A DNA stretch of 64,000 nucleotides from Mixophyes australis (GCA_036250195.1 JAVHZZ010000004.1:318059706-318123705), one strand, 5' to 3'. Shown: positions 11,505 to 22,246, numbered from the stretch's first letter. Numbers and translations: made by a program. Notes: generated by a model not told the origin, from the letters alone.

Positions 11505-11640
11505 ATTGTCTGTGAGCAGGGCCCTCTTACCTCTTGGTCTGTCTGTATTATCCAGTATTGATTTACTGCTGTTTTTGTTCCCAATTGTAAAGCACTACGG
11601 AATATGCTGGCACTATATAAATAAATGTTGATAATGTTAT
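11505..11640 (+). repeat. retroposon tail, GGCACTATATAAATAAAT family
   Basis: TGAGCAGGGCCCTCTTACC is followed by TGTAAAGCACTACGG and GGCACTATATAAATAAATG with a TTG/ATG-like tail. The same tail, inverted, ends the tRNA-derived SINEs at 50801 and 61381. Likely the 3' part of a LINE or its SINE partner. Confidence 0.55.
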
Positions 11641-11644
11641 AGCA

Positions 11645-12520
11645 ATATTTGAAGACAAATTGGTATGGCAATATTCAACAACAAATGAGTAGGTGAGCAG
11701 TAATAATCAATGTGATTAAACAAATTCATAGTTACAAAACTTTTTAACGACTCTTAAGTAGGGTTTCTATTCAGCTCTAGATATCTACAAAGAAGCAGTA
11801 AATCAATACAATGTGACTTAGTGTACTCGTTGCTTAAATTGTGGGCTAGAGTGGGTAAAAAAACCTCTTCATTTTCCTATAGGTGCATACTCTGATAAAA
11901 TAAATTGAATACAGGAGACATGGACAAAATGGAGAAATTTCTCCTGTCGTTTACGTTCCGGGTCATATACTGTATATGAGTCTGAATTTGAAGACGTTTA
12001 GGAGCAAAAGGTAGTATAGACAATGATAATGGGGGTTGTTTACTATTTAAAATAGTAAATATGAAGAATATAACAAGACAGGCAGTAAAGCAACTGGGGA
12101 TTAATCGCACACCAACAAATACTGTCCCTTAGGTAAGCATAGATAAGTGCAAAGTGTAATAGTCCTGGCAGGGTTAGGCTGTACCTCTGTCTAAACAGGC
12201 AATAGCACTGACAAATGGCTATAGAGGTGTAATTTGGTAAGTTACTCACAACCTGGAGAGTATAAAAACATATGAAAGACCTTGAAGCATTTCCAGTGAC
12301 TCTCCTCTACCTTTGGGATTGGCAGCTCACCTGTTAATCTGGCAGCTAGCTCTAGTAATCTGGCAGAACTAAACAATTTTTAGGGGGATATGATTTAGTT
12401 CTCCACCCACTTTTTCACTTCTAGCCTTAGTGGGCTGCCAGGCAACAGCTCCCTCCTCCGTGCAGAGGCTGTTGCCTGGTTCCAGTGATGTGCTTCCCAC
12501 TGAAGGCGGTGGTAATCACT
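11645..12520. other. no gene; small GC-rich hairpin at 12436-12480
   Basis: Only a short inverted repeat (CCAGGCAACAGC / GCTGTTGCCTGG) was seen. Confidence 0.45.
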
Positions 12521-12761
12521 TTTCCGAAGCTGTAAAACCCAACAGTACTTACCCCGGCAGGATGAGACCTTAAATTACTACCTTAACTCGAATCACTTTC
12601 AGTCTCTTAAAGGTAATGTCATCGCCGCTGCCGGCTTCTTCAGGTGAGACAATTGAGAAAAGTCTGCGCTCGAAGGTGTCAGTCTTTTCAGTGAGTCGGC
12701 GATGAGGTATTCGGTTTCATCCAGCCAGGGTAAGCACTGTCAGGTTTTACAGCTTCGGAAA
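12521..12761. mobile_element. MITE with ~50-bp terminal inverted repeats
   Basis: Left arm TTTCCGAAGCTGTAAAAC, then AGTACTTACCC; right arm GGGTAAGCACTGTCAG then GTTTTACAGCTTCGGAAA. The arms pair over about 50 bp with few mismatches. The flanks show no clear target duplication, so the superfamily is open. Confidence 0.65.
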
Positions 12762-12830
12762 ATAATACCCAACCCGCTGAAGGGGGAAAACGGTACACTG
12801 TACAAGTAGTTCCTCTTCTATACTATAGAG

Positions 12831-14293
12831 CGGCGGTTCCCAAAGTATGCGCCGCGGCTCCCAGGGGTGCCGCGGCGCTGTCACTGGGGTGCGACAAGCC
12901 AGACATAAAAAAAAGAGAAGACAGAAACTTACCAACCAGCGCGGCGCCGGGACCCAGCAGCCTCCTCTCTCCCGCAGCTGTCACTGAATATAGACGTCAG
13001 TGACAAGCTGCTGCGGGAGAGAGGAGGCTGCTGGGTCCCGGCGCCGCGCTGATTGGTAAGTTTCTGTCTTCTCTTTTTTTTTATGTCTGGCGTGGGGCAG
13101 AGTGAAAAGGATGGTGGCACCGGAGGGGGACAGTGTGGCAGCGGAGGTGGACAGTGTGGCAGCGGAGGGGGACAGTGTGGAAGTGCAGGGGGACAGTGAA
13201 CAGCGGAGGGGGACAGGGTGATAGCGGAGGGGGACAAGGTGACAGGTGGCAGCAGAGGGGGACAGTGTGGCAGCGGAGGGGGACAGTGTGGAAGCGAAGG
13301 GGGACAGTGTGGTAGCGGAGGGGGACAGGGTGACAGCGGAGGGGGACAGGTGGCACCGGAGGGGGGCAGTGTGGCAGCGGAGGAAGACAGTGTGGAAGCG
13401 GAGGGGGACAGGGGGACAGGGTGACAGCGGAGGGGGACAGGGTGACAGCGGAGGGGGACAGGTGGAAGCGGAGGGGGACAGTGTGGCAGCGGAGGGGGAC
13501 AGGTGGCAGCAGAGGGGGACAGGTGGCAGCAGAGGGGGACAGTGTGCCAGCGGGGGGGGGCAGCAGGCAGCAGAGGGGGACAGTGTGACAGCGGAGAAGG
13601 ACAGCGGGCAGCGAAGGGTGACAGTGTGGCAGCAGAGGGCGACAGTGGGCAGCAGAGGGGGACAGTGTGACAGCGGAGGGGGACAGTGTGACAGCGGAGG
13701 GGGACAGCGGGCAGCAGAGGGGGGCAGCGTGACAGAGGGCTGCAGATGGGGCAGCGTGACAGAGGGCTGCAGAGGGGGCAGCGTGCCTGGGGGTAGAGGA
13801 GGGGGACAGCGTGGCAGAGGGCAGAGGAGGTGACAGAGGGCAGAGGAGGGGACAGCGTGACAGAGGGCAGAGGAGGGGGACAGCGTGACAGAGGGCAGAG
13901 GGGGCAGCGTGAGAGAGGGCAGAGGAGGGGGGACAGCGTGACAGAAGGCAGAGGAGGGGACAGCGTGACAGAGGGGGCAGAGTGCCTGGATGCAGAGGGG
14001 GCAGAGTGCCTGGATACAGAGGGGGCAGAGTGCCTAGATGCAGAGGGGGCAGTGTCCCTGGATGCAGAGGGGACAGTGTCCCTGGATGCAGAGGGGGCAG
14101 TGTCTCTGGATGCAGAGGGGCATTTTTGCATACAACTAAATAAGTATTTTTGTCGTGACCTAAATACTTATTATAATTTTTTGACCCAACTACTTCTAAA
14201 ACAGGACTGCTAAGTAATTATTTTGGTGGGGGGCCTTGAAAAAATTTGGAGACTCTAAGGGTGCCGTGAACTGCAAAATTTTGGGAACCACTG
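12831..14293. mobile_element. hAT-type element filled by a minisatellite
   Basis: Ends are CGGCGGTTCCCAAAG and TTTTGGGAACCACTG (the first has one change from the expected CAG start). Exact 8-bp duplications CTATAGAG flank it (12823-12830, 14294-14301). Inside are an inverted repeat at about 12923-13075 (ACAGAAACTTACCAACCAGC mirrored), a long G-rich minisatellite, and an AT-rich right end. No transposase; mobilised in trans. Confidence 0.9.
13105..14125. repeat. G-rich minisatellite, ~21-bp unit
   Basis: The first two thirds are variants of GGCAGCGGAGGGGGACAGTGT. The last third shifts to GCAGAGGGGGCAGAGTGCC and then to units with TGCCTGGATGCAGAG and TCCCTGGATGCAGAG. Long open frames run through all phases on both strands because the unit is a multiple of three and lacks stops; they are not genes. 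Strong G/C strand bias could favour G-quadruplexes. Confidence 0.95.
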
Positions 14294-15155
14294 CTATAGA
14301 GTAACATCTATCGTTCTGCCTCAGGGTTTCTCACAGGTTAAATGTCATTGGTCTGTCCACCGCTGACATCATTGCCCAAATATGTAGGGATGTTCACTGA
14401 CCCCTGTGTTCTGGTTTTGGTTTTGGTTTTAGATCTAGATTAACTTCGTGTTTTGGTTTTGGCAAAACTGCCCTTGCGTGTTTTGGTTTCGATTTTGGAT
14501 CCCTATTTTTTCCTAAAATCCCTATTTTCTTTGCTAATATCATATAATTTTGCTCTATTTTTTCCCTACATTATTATTAACCTCAATAGCACTAATTCAA
14601 GTTATTTGCAGTCAATTTTGACCACCTCACAGGTCACAATATTATTTTCATACATTTTCAAACAAAGACTGCAGCGAGCTGGCTGGATGATAAGCGACAG
14701 AGCAATGACACAAACACAAGGCAGTTGATAACACATCTAGGAAACATTGCTACACAGCAGTGTCAGAAAAGAAAAGTGGTGCAAGATGGAATTGTCCTTG
14801 GGCCCTCCCACCCACCCCTATGTACAGCCTCGGACTGGCCTGCCGGCCAGCCTGCCTGTACACCGGTAGGCCCGGCCGCAATTAAGCCCCGCCCCCTCTG
14901 ACGTTGGGGCGGAGCTTGCAGGGAGCACCTCATTGATGGTCCCGGACATCTACGGCGGCAGTGTAACAAACACACTACCGCACAGGTGCAGAGATCCGTG
15001 TCCGGGCTCTCTGCACCTACACGGTAGTGTGTTTTACAGCAGGGGAGGAGGAGTTGTCTGTCTGTCGCGGCTGCCCAGAGGAGCAGAATGCCGGAGCATT
15101 TCACAGGTAAGAGACTCATTGCCAGACAGCCTGTTTTTTTGTTTTTTTTAAACAG

Positions 15156-15285
15156 GCATTACTGTGTGGCATAATATTGGGGCACTACTGTGTGGCATAA
15201 TAATGGGGCACTACTGTGTGGCATAACATTTGGGGCACTACTGTGTGGCATAACATTGTTTTGGGGGCACTACTATGTGGCATAG
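15156..15285. repeat. ~22-27-bp minisatellite, five units
   Basis: Units of GGCACTACTGTGTGGCATAA separated by variable AT/G-rich linkers, within the hAT element at 14825-15796. Confidence 0.9.
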
Positions 15286-15400
15286 GGGGGCTGCCTATCT
15301 ATACTAAACTATAGGGGGGCAACTAAAGAAACCAGCAGCCACAGGTGGTAAAAGTGACAACAACAGGTAGGACAGTCTGTCAAATGTTCTGAGTCTAGTG

Positions 15401-15547
15401 CAGGCTTGGCTAACCTGTGGTACTCCAGGTGTTGTGAAACTACAAGTCCCAGCATACCCTTACAGCAATAAGCTGCCATATATTGGCAAAGCATGCTGGG
15501 GCTTGTAGTTTCACAACACCTGGAGTGTCACAGGTTAGCCAACCCTG
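15401..15547. mobile_element. hAT-type MITE, third-level nesting
   Basis: Ends CAGGCTTGGCTAACC and GGTTAGCCAACCCTG match at 14 of 15. Inside, AAACTACAAGTCCCAGCAT and its mirror form a long hairpin. The related element at 44838-46056 carries the same internal sequence without this insertion (empty site near 45900). Flanking octamers GTCTAGTG and ATATATTG are only partly alike, consistent with age. Confidence 0.8.
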
Positions 15548-15975
15548 ATATATTGGGACAATCCTGATTTTTGGTGACTGTTCTGCCCAATCTAAGGGTC
15601 AGGTCAACACTGTGTATTCTTTATACACACACTGCATTTTTTATATACTACACTATGGTGCTAGCTGTCCTTCGTGGACTGACCACTCCCCCTCTAGTGT
15701 CTGGTCCCGCCTCTATGATAACTGACCACACCCCCTCTGGTGGGCCCCTAGTGTTGCAGTCCCCCGGTGGGCCCTTCATGCCCCAGTCCGACACTGCCTA
15801 TGTAAGATACTGAAAAGGACATGTGCAGTTTAACAAAGCAAGCACTCCAGCCACAAGCAGCGCCACTTTTGTGGCTGAAATGCTTGGTTTGTTTGGGCCC
15901 CCACAAAACAAGTTACCAATAGCTTAGCTGCCTTAAGCCTAACAGTGCTGTCAATGAACTCTACATTATTAAACC

Positions 15976-16660
15976 ATGTCTGCTTGTGCTGCATCTTTAA
16001 TCTCCTTCTCTGTGGATACATTCCTCTCATCCCTGAAGAACTGCAAAACTTATGTAGACACAGGAATGGATATTACAACTGGAGTGGCATTAGATCTGCT
16101 TCAGACAGACTGTGACATGGAAAATGTGGGCAGCTTGGAACTTCATGTTGAAATACGCTGCATTGAACAGAGATTTAAACCAATATATAGACGCAGTTGA
16201 GGAGACCGTACTTAAGTTAAAACGTGACCCACCGGATGAGATCCTGGATTTAAGAGAGCTTGTACACGAGAGATACACTGCGCTTCAGAAGAATAATACA
16301 GGAGGCCCTGAGGCAGGACGGTAAATATGTCCAGTTTAAAGAACAGCTAAGAGACCTGAGAAAAGAAATGGGTGTGTCACTGGCCCCTGCAGACTAAGTT
16401 TTGGAAGATAAAGATGAGGAGATTGCCGTCACCCTGAGCACATGGCCGGTACTGTGAAACTGAGAATGAATCATGAAATAGTTATGGTTCATTTGATCAC
16501 TCCACCCATTCCTTAGATAACTGTGGTAATTCTACAGCTAATACATAGCGACAGGCGCAGACCCCCCTGGGATGCGTGCTTTTATCACACCAGACCAGGG
16601 TTCCAGACAATGCACTAAAAAGAGCCATTGAAATTCACATCAAAAAGCAAATTCATCACT
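15976..16660 (+). pseudogene. NSMCE2: NSMCE2 (SUMO ligase NSE2/MMS21) processed pseudogene
   Basis: NSE2 is the SP-RING SUMO E3 ligase of the SMC5/6 DNA-repair complex. Across frames the plus strand reads SFSVDTFLSSLKNCKTYVDT, GMDITTGVALDL, MLKYAALNRDLNQYIDAV, DEILDLRELVHERYTALQ, FKEQLRDLRKEMG, DEEIAVTLS and finally DNALKRAIEIHIKK, in the order of the vertebrate protein from near the N-terminus to the C-terminus. The segments are joined without introns but separated by frameshifts and stops, and the SP-RING region around 16440-16560 is scrambled (no Cys/His set). It sits in the 3' UTR of a hAT copy: the paralogous UTR at about 17325 runs on where this one is broken after AATGAACTCTAC. Intronless, complete span and lesions point to a retrocopy. 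Assignment is from recalled family features. Confidence 0.75.
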
Positions 16661-16869
16661 GGGCTTCAAATCAGCCCCAATTCACAAAAAATTATAATAT
16701 AGTTTGGTACCCCTGACTTAAAGTGCAGATTACAAACACTTTGTGCAATACTGATGAAAGAGCAGCAAAATGGAAGTTTTGAGTAATACATATACATGTC
16801 TATTTAGACATCCATGCATACATTTTTTTCTGCAAGCACTGTTGTTCTTTGTCAATAAAACTGTTGTCT

Positions 16870-17040
16870 TTATACCGTTCAAAAAAATTAATCCTCCACC
16901 ATTCTTTGGATGTTGATAGTTGATAGTAGGATCAGGTGGATTTACAGAGGAGGTGTCACTAATTTTGGTCAATTCTTTCTCAGTTTACAAGACCAGATGT
17001 CAAAATGTTGTACTGAGTCATCTGCATCATCAGTGGGTGT
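16870..17040 (-). pseudogene. hAT family A transposase, duplicated segment
   Basis: On the minus strand this matches 17695-17850: DADDS.QHFDIWS, then PPDPTIN and QRMVEDYF. It is a second, more decayed copy of the linker in front of the dimerisation domain. It loses similarity near 16862, and no dimerisation motif follows. Confidence 0.75.
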
Positions 17041-17484
17041 CTAAGATTTTTGCAAGCACATAAGAGTATATAGCATATGTAGGTAACATTGGCACACAGC
17101 GATAGCTGAAAGGAAAAGTGGTGCAAGATGGAATTGTCCTTGGGCCGTACCACCCACCTTATGTTGGATCTTTAAAAAGGACATGCACATTTTAACAAAC
17201 CAAGCACTTCAGCGACAAGGAGTGCCACTTTTGAGGCTGATGTGTTAGGTTTGTTTGGGCCCCCACAAAACCAGCTAACAATGGGCTTAAGGCACCTAAG
17301 GTAACAGTGCTGTTAATGAACTCTACTGTGGCAAGATGTTGCTGTCATCATTCTCAGGCTCATCAGTTTGGACATCATGATCACACATTATTAATTCAAC
17401 ACCACTGGAATCCACCATTACAGAAATCTCAGTATTTTGATGTAATTGGCGGGAAAGGCCTTCCTTGTGGTAATTGAAGTTCAT

Positions 17485-20372
17485 TTATATGAACATCATC
17501 TTTTCCACATTTTGAGCAAGTAGCCTCCTACGCCGATCTCTGACAAGGTTCCCAGCTGTGCTAAAAACTCTTTCCAAGCACCCACTGGAGGCTGGGCAGT
17601 TTAGGCTGTGCAAAGCGAGTTGGTACATGGGTCTCCAAATTCCCTTTTTTTCCTCCTAGTATGTAAAGGGACTGTCTGATCTGTCTATTTCTATGCTGTC
17701 ATTAAAATAATCCTCCACCATCCTTTGGACGTTAATAGTAGGATCAGGTGGAGTTACGGCAGAGGTCTCACGTTTCTTTGGTCAATTCTTTTAGGCCAGA
17801 CCAGATGTCAAAATGTTGTGCTGAGTCATCTGCATCATCCCTGGGTCTCTTGGGTAAGCTGTTTTTTCCTAGCAGCTGTTGACTGAGAAACTGAAGGAGC
17901 AGACGCCATCTTGTCACATAACACTTGAGCTGTCATCTTGCTCACCAGGAGCTCCTTGCATCTCTTCAGATCTGGGTCAGTTGGAAAAAAAAGAAGCACA
18001 GTTGCCAAAATGTAGTGATCTGATTTCAAGATTTTGATAACTCTTGGATCCTGGCGAAGCGAATAAAGTACTTGATCTAAAAGTCTGACATACTTGGAGT
18101 AATTGCTTTGTTTCATCTCCTCCTTCAGTTTCTCAAGCTGCTTTTCCAAAAGTCTAATTAAGGGAATCACTTGGCTGAAGCTAGCAGTGTCTGAACTCAC
18201 TTCACAGGTGACTACTTCGAATGGCTTCAGCACCTTGCACAACACGGAAAATATTCTCCACTGCGCTTGAATGAAATACATCCCTCCCTCCTTTTCCCAA
18301 TGTCATGGCTTGTGGATTAAGCGTGGATGGATTTTTGTCGTTACTCCATCCTCACAAGCATATACAGGGTGGAATTCCACCTTGTTACAATCTCTTGCTT
18401 CAGTTGGTGGCAGGGCAAATTAAATTGCTCTTGTAGCTGCTGCAATCTCCTACATGCTGTTTCCGAATTCCGGAAATGTCCAGATATTTTACGGGCCACA
18501 AACAGCATCTCCTGCATGTCCCTGTCATTTTTTAAAAAGCTCTGCACCACCAAGTTTATTGTGTGAGCAAAACAGGGAATGTGATGGAATTCACGCAGCT
18601 GTAATGCTTGAACAATATTGGTAGTGTTATCAGAAATGACATATCCTGAGGAGAGTCCAAGCGGGTAAGACATGTTGCAATGACATCCCTTAGTTTTTGT
18701 AACAGTTTGTCAGCTGTATGCGTCTTAGTGAAGCCGGTGATATACAGAGTAGCCTGCCTCTTAAAAATGTGACGTACTTGGGTACATGCTGCTGCTGTTC
18801 CTTCTGGCGAAGGCAAATCACCAACCCAATGGGCTGTCACAGTCATATAAACTTTAGTTTGCCCAGTTCTGTTTGTCCACATATCTGTGGCTAAGTTTAC
18901 AGTGGGCAGAATGGCATTTTGTATCCCAATAATTACATTTATACAAACCTTCTGGTAGAGGTGAGGAATAGATTTTCTAGTAAAATGGTGTCATGATGGA
19001 ATTTGGTAACGGGGACACAAGACCTTAAGTAATTGTCTAAAACCAGCTGCATTAATAGTGGATATTGGACGCAGATCTAATACTAGCATAGTTGCCATGG
19101 CGTCTGTGATTCACTTTGCGACTGGGTGGCAGCTTTCATACTTGCTTCCACTTGCAAAGGATTGTTTAACAGTCAATTATTGTAAACTTCTAGTAGTCTT
19201 CTTCTTGCTCTGCTTCAGGGATGAAGATTTACGCCCAGCAGCAGCAGCGGCAGCAGTAGTGGGAATAAAGCTCAAGAATTCTTCTGAGAAATTCAGGATA
19301 GTGGAGGAGTCATCTAGCCTTAGCATCTTAGATGCAGGACTAACTCCGATCACTACTGAGGATATTGATGAGAACGGTGTTGTGGGTGTAGATTGCTGGT
19401 GTCGGGATCTAGCTGAGAGAAGAGACCTAGCTGATGCTGAACTGCTTGTTGCTATTTTTTAACATAAGTTTATGATTTTCCCAACAGCTTGTCATGACCT
19501 CGCTTCAAATGGCGTAACATGAATGAGGTTCCTAGAGGGTTAAGGTCCCTACCTCTACTGACTGTGGCTTTACAAATGCTGCAAATGGCTAAACAACTGT
19601 TGTCAGGATTTGGGTAAAAATAATCCCACACATAAGAGGTGTATTTTTTGATCTCATGCCCAGGCATGACAATGGCCTTTTTCTTATCACGTGCAATAAT
19701 TGCTTCCACTGGAGCAGGACTTACGCAAACAACATAATCCTCATCAAGATCCTCATTAGCTCCCTCGTCAGCTACACAAATATCCCCCTCATCCTGTTGC
19801 AATCCAAAGTGGCATCCTCAATTTGTGTATTACCGGCTACACTTAGGGCTAGATTTACTAAGCTGCGGGTTTGAAAAAGTGGGGATGTTGCCTATAGCAA
19901 CCAATCAGATTCTAGATTTCATTTATTTAGTACCTTCTACAAAATGACAGCTAGAATCTGATTGGTTGCCATAGGCAACATCCCCACTTTTTCAAACCCG
20001 CAGCTTAGTAAATATACCCCTTAGGCTGTTCATGCTCACATCTGCAGAAATGCTGAAAGGGGCCTTCTTTATGGGTACACTATCAGAAAGGTCAGGATTA
20101 CACATAGCACTCGTGGATAGACTCTCCTCAGGGATTTGTGTCATTTATGAATCTGAACATACATTTTCCTCTAATGCCTTACTGTTTTCTTCCAGCTCGG
20201 CTTTTACACATAAAAGTATTTGGACACCACTTTTTGAGTCAGAATAACAAGGTCTTGCTTGGTCATGACTGACCTTACAAGAAGATACCTCAGTGAATGT
20301 TGCAGAACTAGCACTCACAGAGAAAGTCGAAGGCCTCATTTTTTCCTTGCCACTGCGTGCGTAGAATGGCAT
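17485..20372 (-). pseudogene. hAT (ZBED-type) transposase, decayed
   Basis: Read right to left: N-terminal MPFYARSGKEKMRPS and VKAELEENSKALEENVCSDS (20372-20145); acidic tract (19800); BED zinc finger with SYVWDYF, CSICKATVSRG and HLKRGH (about 19630-19480); DLRPISTINAAGFRQLL and TDMWTNRTGQ (first catalytic Asp, about 18880); SDNTTNIVQALQLREFHHI, CFAHTINLVVQ and VTRWNSTLYML (second Asp, 18660-18345); a Leu-rich linker (18281-17835); and the C-terminal dimerisation motif CPASSGCLERVFSTAG ending MMFI and a stop at 17485. This is the full domain order of a hAT transposase that binds DNA through BED and cuts through an RNase H-like core. Frameshifts lie at about 19450, 18670, 18300 and 17830, and a MITE is inserted at 19846, so it cannot make protein. 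It is a transposon gene, not a domesticated ZBED, since terminal repeats and lesions are present. Confidence 0.9.
19846..20020. mobile_element. PIF/Harbinger-type MITE, copy 2, nested in hAT A2
   Basis: Begins GGGCTAGATTTACTAAGCTG and ends in the near complement. The 3-bp duplication TTA (TAA on the other strand) flanks it. The paralogous hAT fragment at 880-920 is uninterrupted here (TAGCCCGAGTGTAGCCGG), an empty site that confirms both the ends and the duplication. Confidence 0.9.
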
Positions 20373-21123
20373 GTTGGCATTTTTTTTTTCTGCAGATAAC
20401 TTTGCCTGGATTAAAGGTCTTTTTTTTTTTTACCAAGTTAAGAGGTGTTTTTTACATTTTTGTTTCTCTGAAAACACTATGCACTTTAACATAAGCTTTC
20501 GAAGATGACGTATAGAGATTATTATCATCATTACTGGTGCCAGCAGCAGCTTGGTGCTCCTGGTATTTTGTGCACTGCTGTGAATTTTGATAACACAGTA
20601 CAATGTGACTGCAGATTAAGAACAACACTGCCAACCCTATTATTTATATTTCAGCATTGACAATTGACAATTAGCAATAGAGGAATGGAGCTCTCCTGTT
20701 TGTGTGTGAGCTATATAACACCGTACAATGAAACTGCAGATTTAGGCCAAGACTGCCAGCCCTATTATTTCTATTTCATCAATGACAATTAGCAATGGAG
20801 CTCTCTTGAATGTCACTGGAGACTTTGAAGAACATTGCTACCTCTCTTCTTTCTTTTCTAGCTATGACGCTGCCCAACTGCACTGGAGACTGCCAAGAAC
20901 CGTGCTAACCCTTCTTTGTCTCTCTGTGAAGTGGTGCTGGATCGCCGTGGAGGGCGGTACTTATACAATCCAAAACTCACAGGATCCGACGACGTAGCAA
21001 AGATGTTTTGCCTCGTTTTGAATTCCGAGCGCACGCGAAAATACCAAGCAGGCTGGGCTCGGTATTCGGATCGGCTAAGTTCGGATGGGTTCGGTTCTCT
21101 GGGAACCGGCCTGAGCATCTCTA

Positions 21124-21545
21124 ATTTTTAATGTCATGTGAAGCCACTCAGAGTGCACCCAGCACACACATCTATTTGACATGTGCAATGTTATGATATC
21201 CCCTATTTTTAAAATAGGGCATATTTTACCAAATTGTAAAAAAACTAAACATCTCTCAAAAATGTCACGCTCTCAAAGGCACTCCTCTGTCACAATAGCT
21301 TTCTAACAAACCAAACTCCTAATTTTAAAACACCATGTAAACTGAGTTACTCTTTTCCCAACAAACAGAAAAACAGTGACATTTGCAAAACAGGAAGTGA
21401 AAAAAACTCAGCTCTGCATTTGCTTGCCAAATTTTAACTTAATAGCTATAATACTTTTTAAGATATAGTCCCTCAAGTACCATGCCACCCTCTTACAAAA
21501 TGAACATGCAGAATGCAATTATTTAGAATCGATCTTAATAAGATT
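21124..21545. other. no recognised feature
   Basis: AT-rich flank between the hAT 5' end and the first TA microsatellite. A small palindrome AATCGATCTTAATAAGATTG lies at 21528-21547. Confidence 0.5.
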
Positions 21546-21553
21546 GATTCTAA

Positions 21554-21555
<2 letters not shown>

Positions 21556-21613
<58 letters not shown>

Positions 21614-21634
21614 ATGTATATATGTATATATATA
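21556..21634. repeat. (TA)n microsatellite with TG variants
   Basis: About 46 bp of pure TA followed by TGTGTGTGTATGTATATATG. Frames encoding Tyr/Ile runs here are artefacts. Confidence 0.97.
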
Positions 21635-21767
21635 ACAACATAAAAATAGATAACACAGCACGTAACTCTGAAATGATCCAAAAGTTCCAGTATAGTCAAT
21701 ATAGACAGAGGTATCCTATGTTCAGGCAATTCCCACAAAGCCAGATGGTGGACTGGAAAAAATCTAT

Positions 21768-22005
21768 AACAAAACAAATGGGAGGGGGCGCCACATAGTA
21801 TAATACTGTATTATAAAAACACGCAATACAGAAACTGTGCCAGAAATATGAAATATGAAATAAACCACGTGGGTATATAGAAGGAAATTCATATAATAAG
21901 CAAAGAATTTCATATTTCCTGTTTCTGGCTTGTGGCACAGTTTCAGTATTTGTCTTTTTATAATACAGTATTATACTATGTGGCGCCCCCTCCCATTTGT
22001 TTTGT

Positions 22006-22006
<1 letters not shown>
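21768..22006. repeat. inverted repeat with ~100-bp arms
   Basis: The left arm (AACAAAACAAATGGGAGGGG, GCGCCACATAGTATAATACT, CAGAAACTGTGCCAGAAAT) is mirrored on the right, ending TTTGTTTTGTTAT. The centre near 21880 is a short AT-rich spacer. The right arm abuts the second TA microsatellite at once, as would a MITE inserted into, or ending in, TA repeats. Confidence 0.9.
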
Positions 22007-22007
<1 letters not shown>

Positions 22008-22076
<69 letters not shown>

Positions 22077-22130
22077 TTATATGTATATATATATATATGT
22101 ATATATGTATGTTTATATGTATACATATGC

Positions 22131-22186
<56 letters not shown>

Positions 22187-22206
22187 GTATATAGGTTTTA
22201 TATATA

Positions 22207-22243
<37 letters not shown>
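22008..22243. repeat. long (TA)n microsatellite, interrupted
   Basis: Blocks of TA separated by TGTATATATGTATG, TTTATATG and similar variants. All reading frames in it are low-complexity. Confidence 0.97.

Positions 22244-22246
<3 letters not shown>

Larger units (their letters stand above)
14825..15796. mobile_element. hAT-type non-autonomous element nested in A2
   Basis: Ends CAGCCTCGGACTGG and CCAGTCCGACACTG match at 12 of 14 positions. Exact 8-bp duplications CCTATGTA flank it (14817-14824, 15797-15804). Removing it restores the 3' UTR of the hAT copy, as seen by comparison with 17110-17260. It contains a palindromic GC-rich region (14960-15030), a short minisatellite (15156-15285) and a further MITE (15401-15547). 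Confidence 0.9.
14385..21123 (-). mobile_element. hAT family A, compound copy A2 with nested insertions
   Basis: Read on the minus strand, the 5' end is TAGAGATGCTCAGGCCGG (at 21123) and the 3' end is the GGTTTT-rich terminus that starts TAGGGATGTTCACTGACC at 14385. The transposase lies between. The part before the stop codon and the 3' UTR appears twice (17098-17800, and again as 16870-17040 plus 15797-15965 plus 14500-14824), so two copies, or a partial duplication, are joined. Flanking octamers do not match (CAAATATG and ATTTTTAA), which argues against one simple insertion. Nested in it: a hAT MITE (14825-15796), the NSMCE2 pseudogene, and a PIF MITE (19846-20020). The 5' UTR at 20580-20830 has two copies of a ~127-bp unit. 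Confidence 0.7.

Noticed and set aside
12929..14131. 400-codon minus-strand frame and several long plus-strand frames
   Set aside because: They come from a stop-free ~21-bp minisatellite, are open in several phases and consist of repeated Pro/Ser/His or Gly/Ser/Glu.
15976..16660. NSMCE2 as a functional gene
   Set aside because: Frameshifts, stops and a destroyed SP-RING region.
17485..20372. Domesticated ZBED gene
   Set aside because: Multiple frameshifts, nested MITE and recognisable hAT termini; no intact frame beyond single blocks.
14377..21131. Single hAT insertion with target duplication
   Set aside because: CAAATATG and ATTTTTAA do not match, and the 3' part is duplicated.
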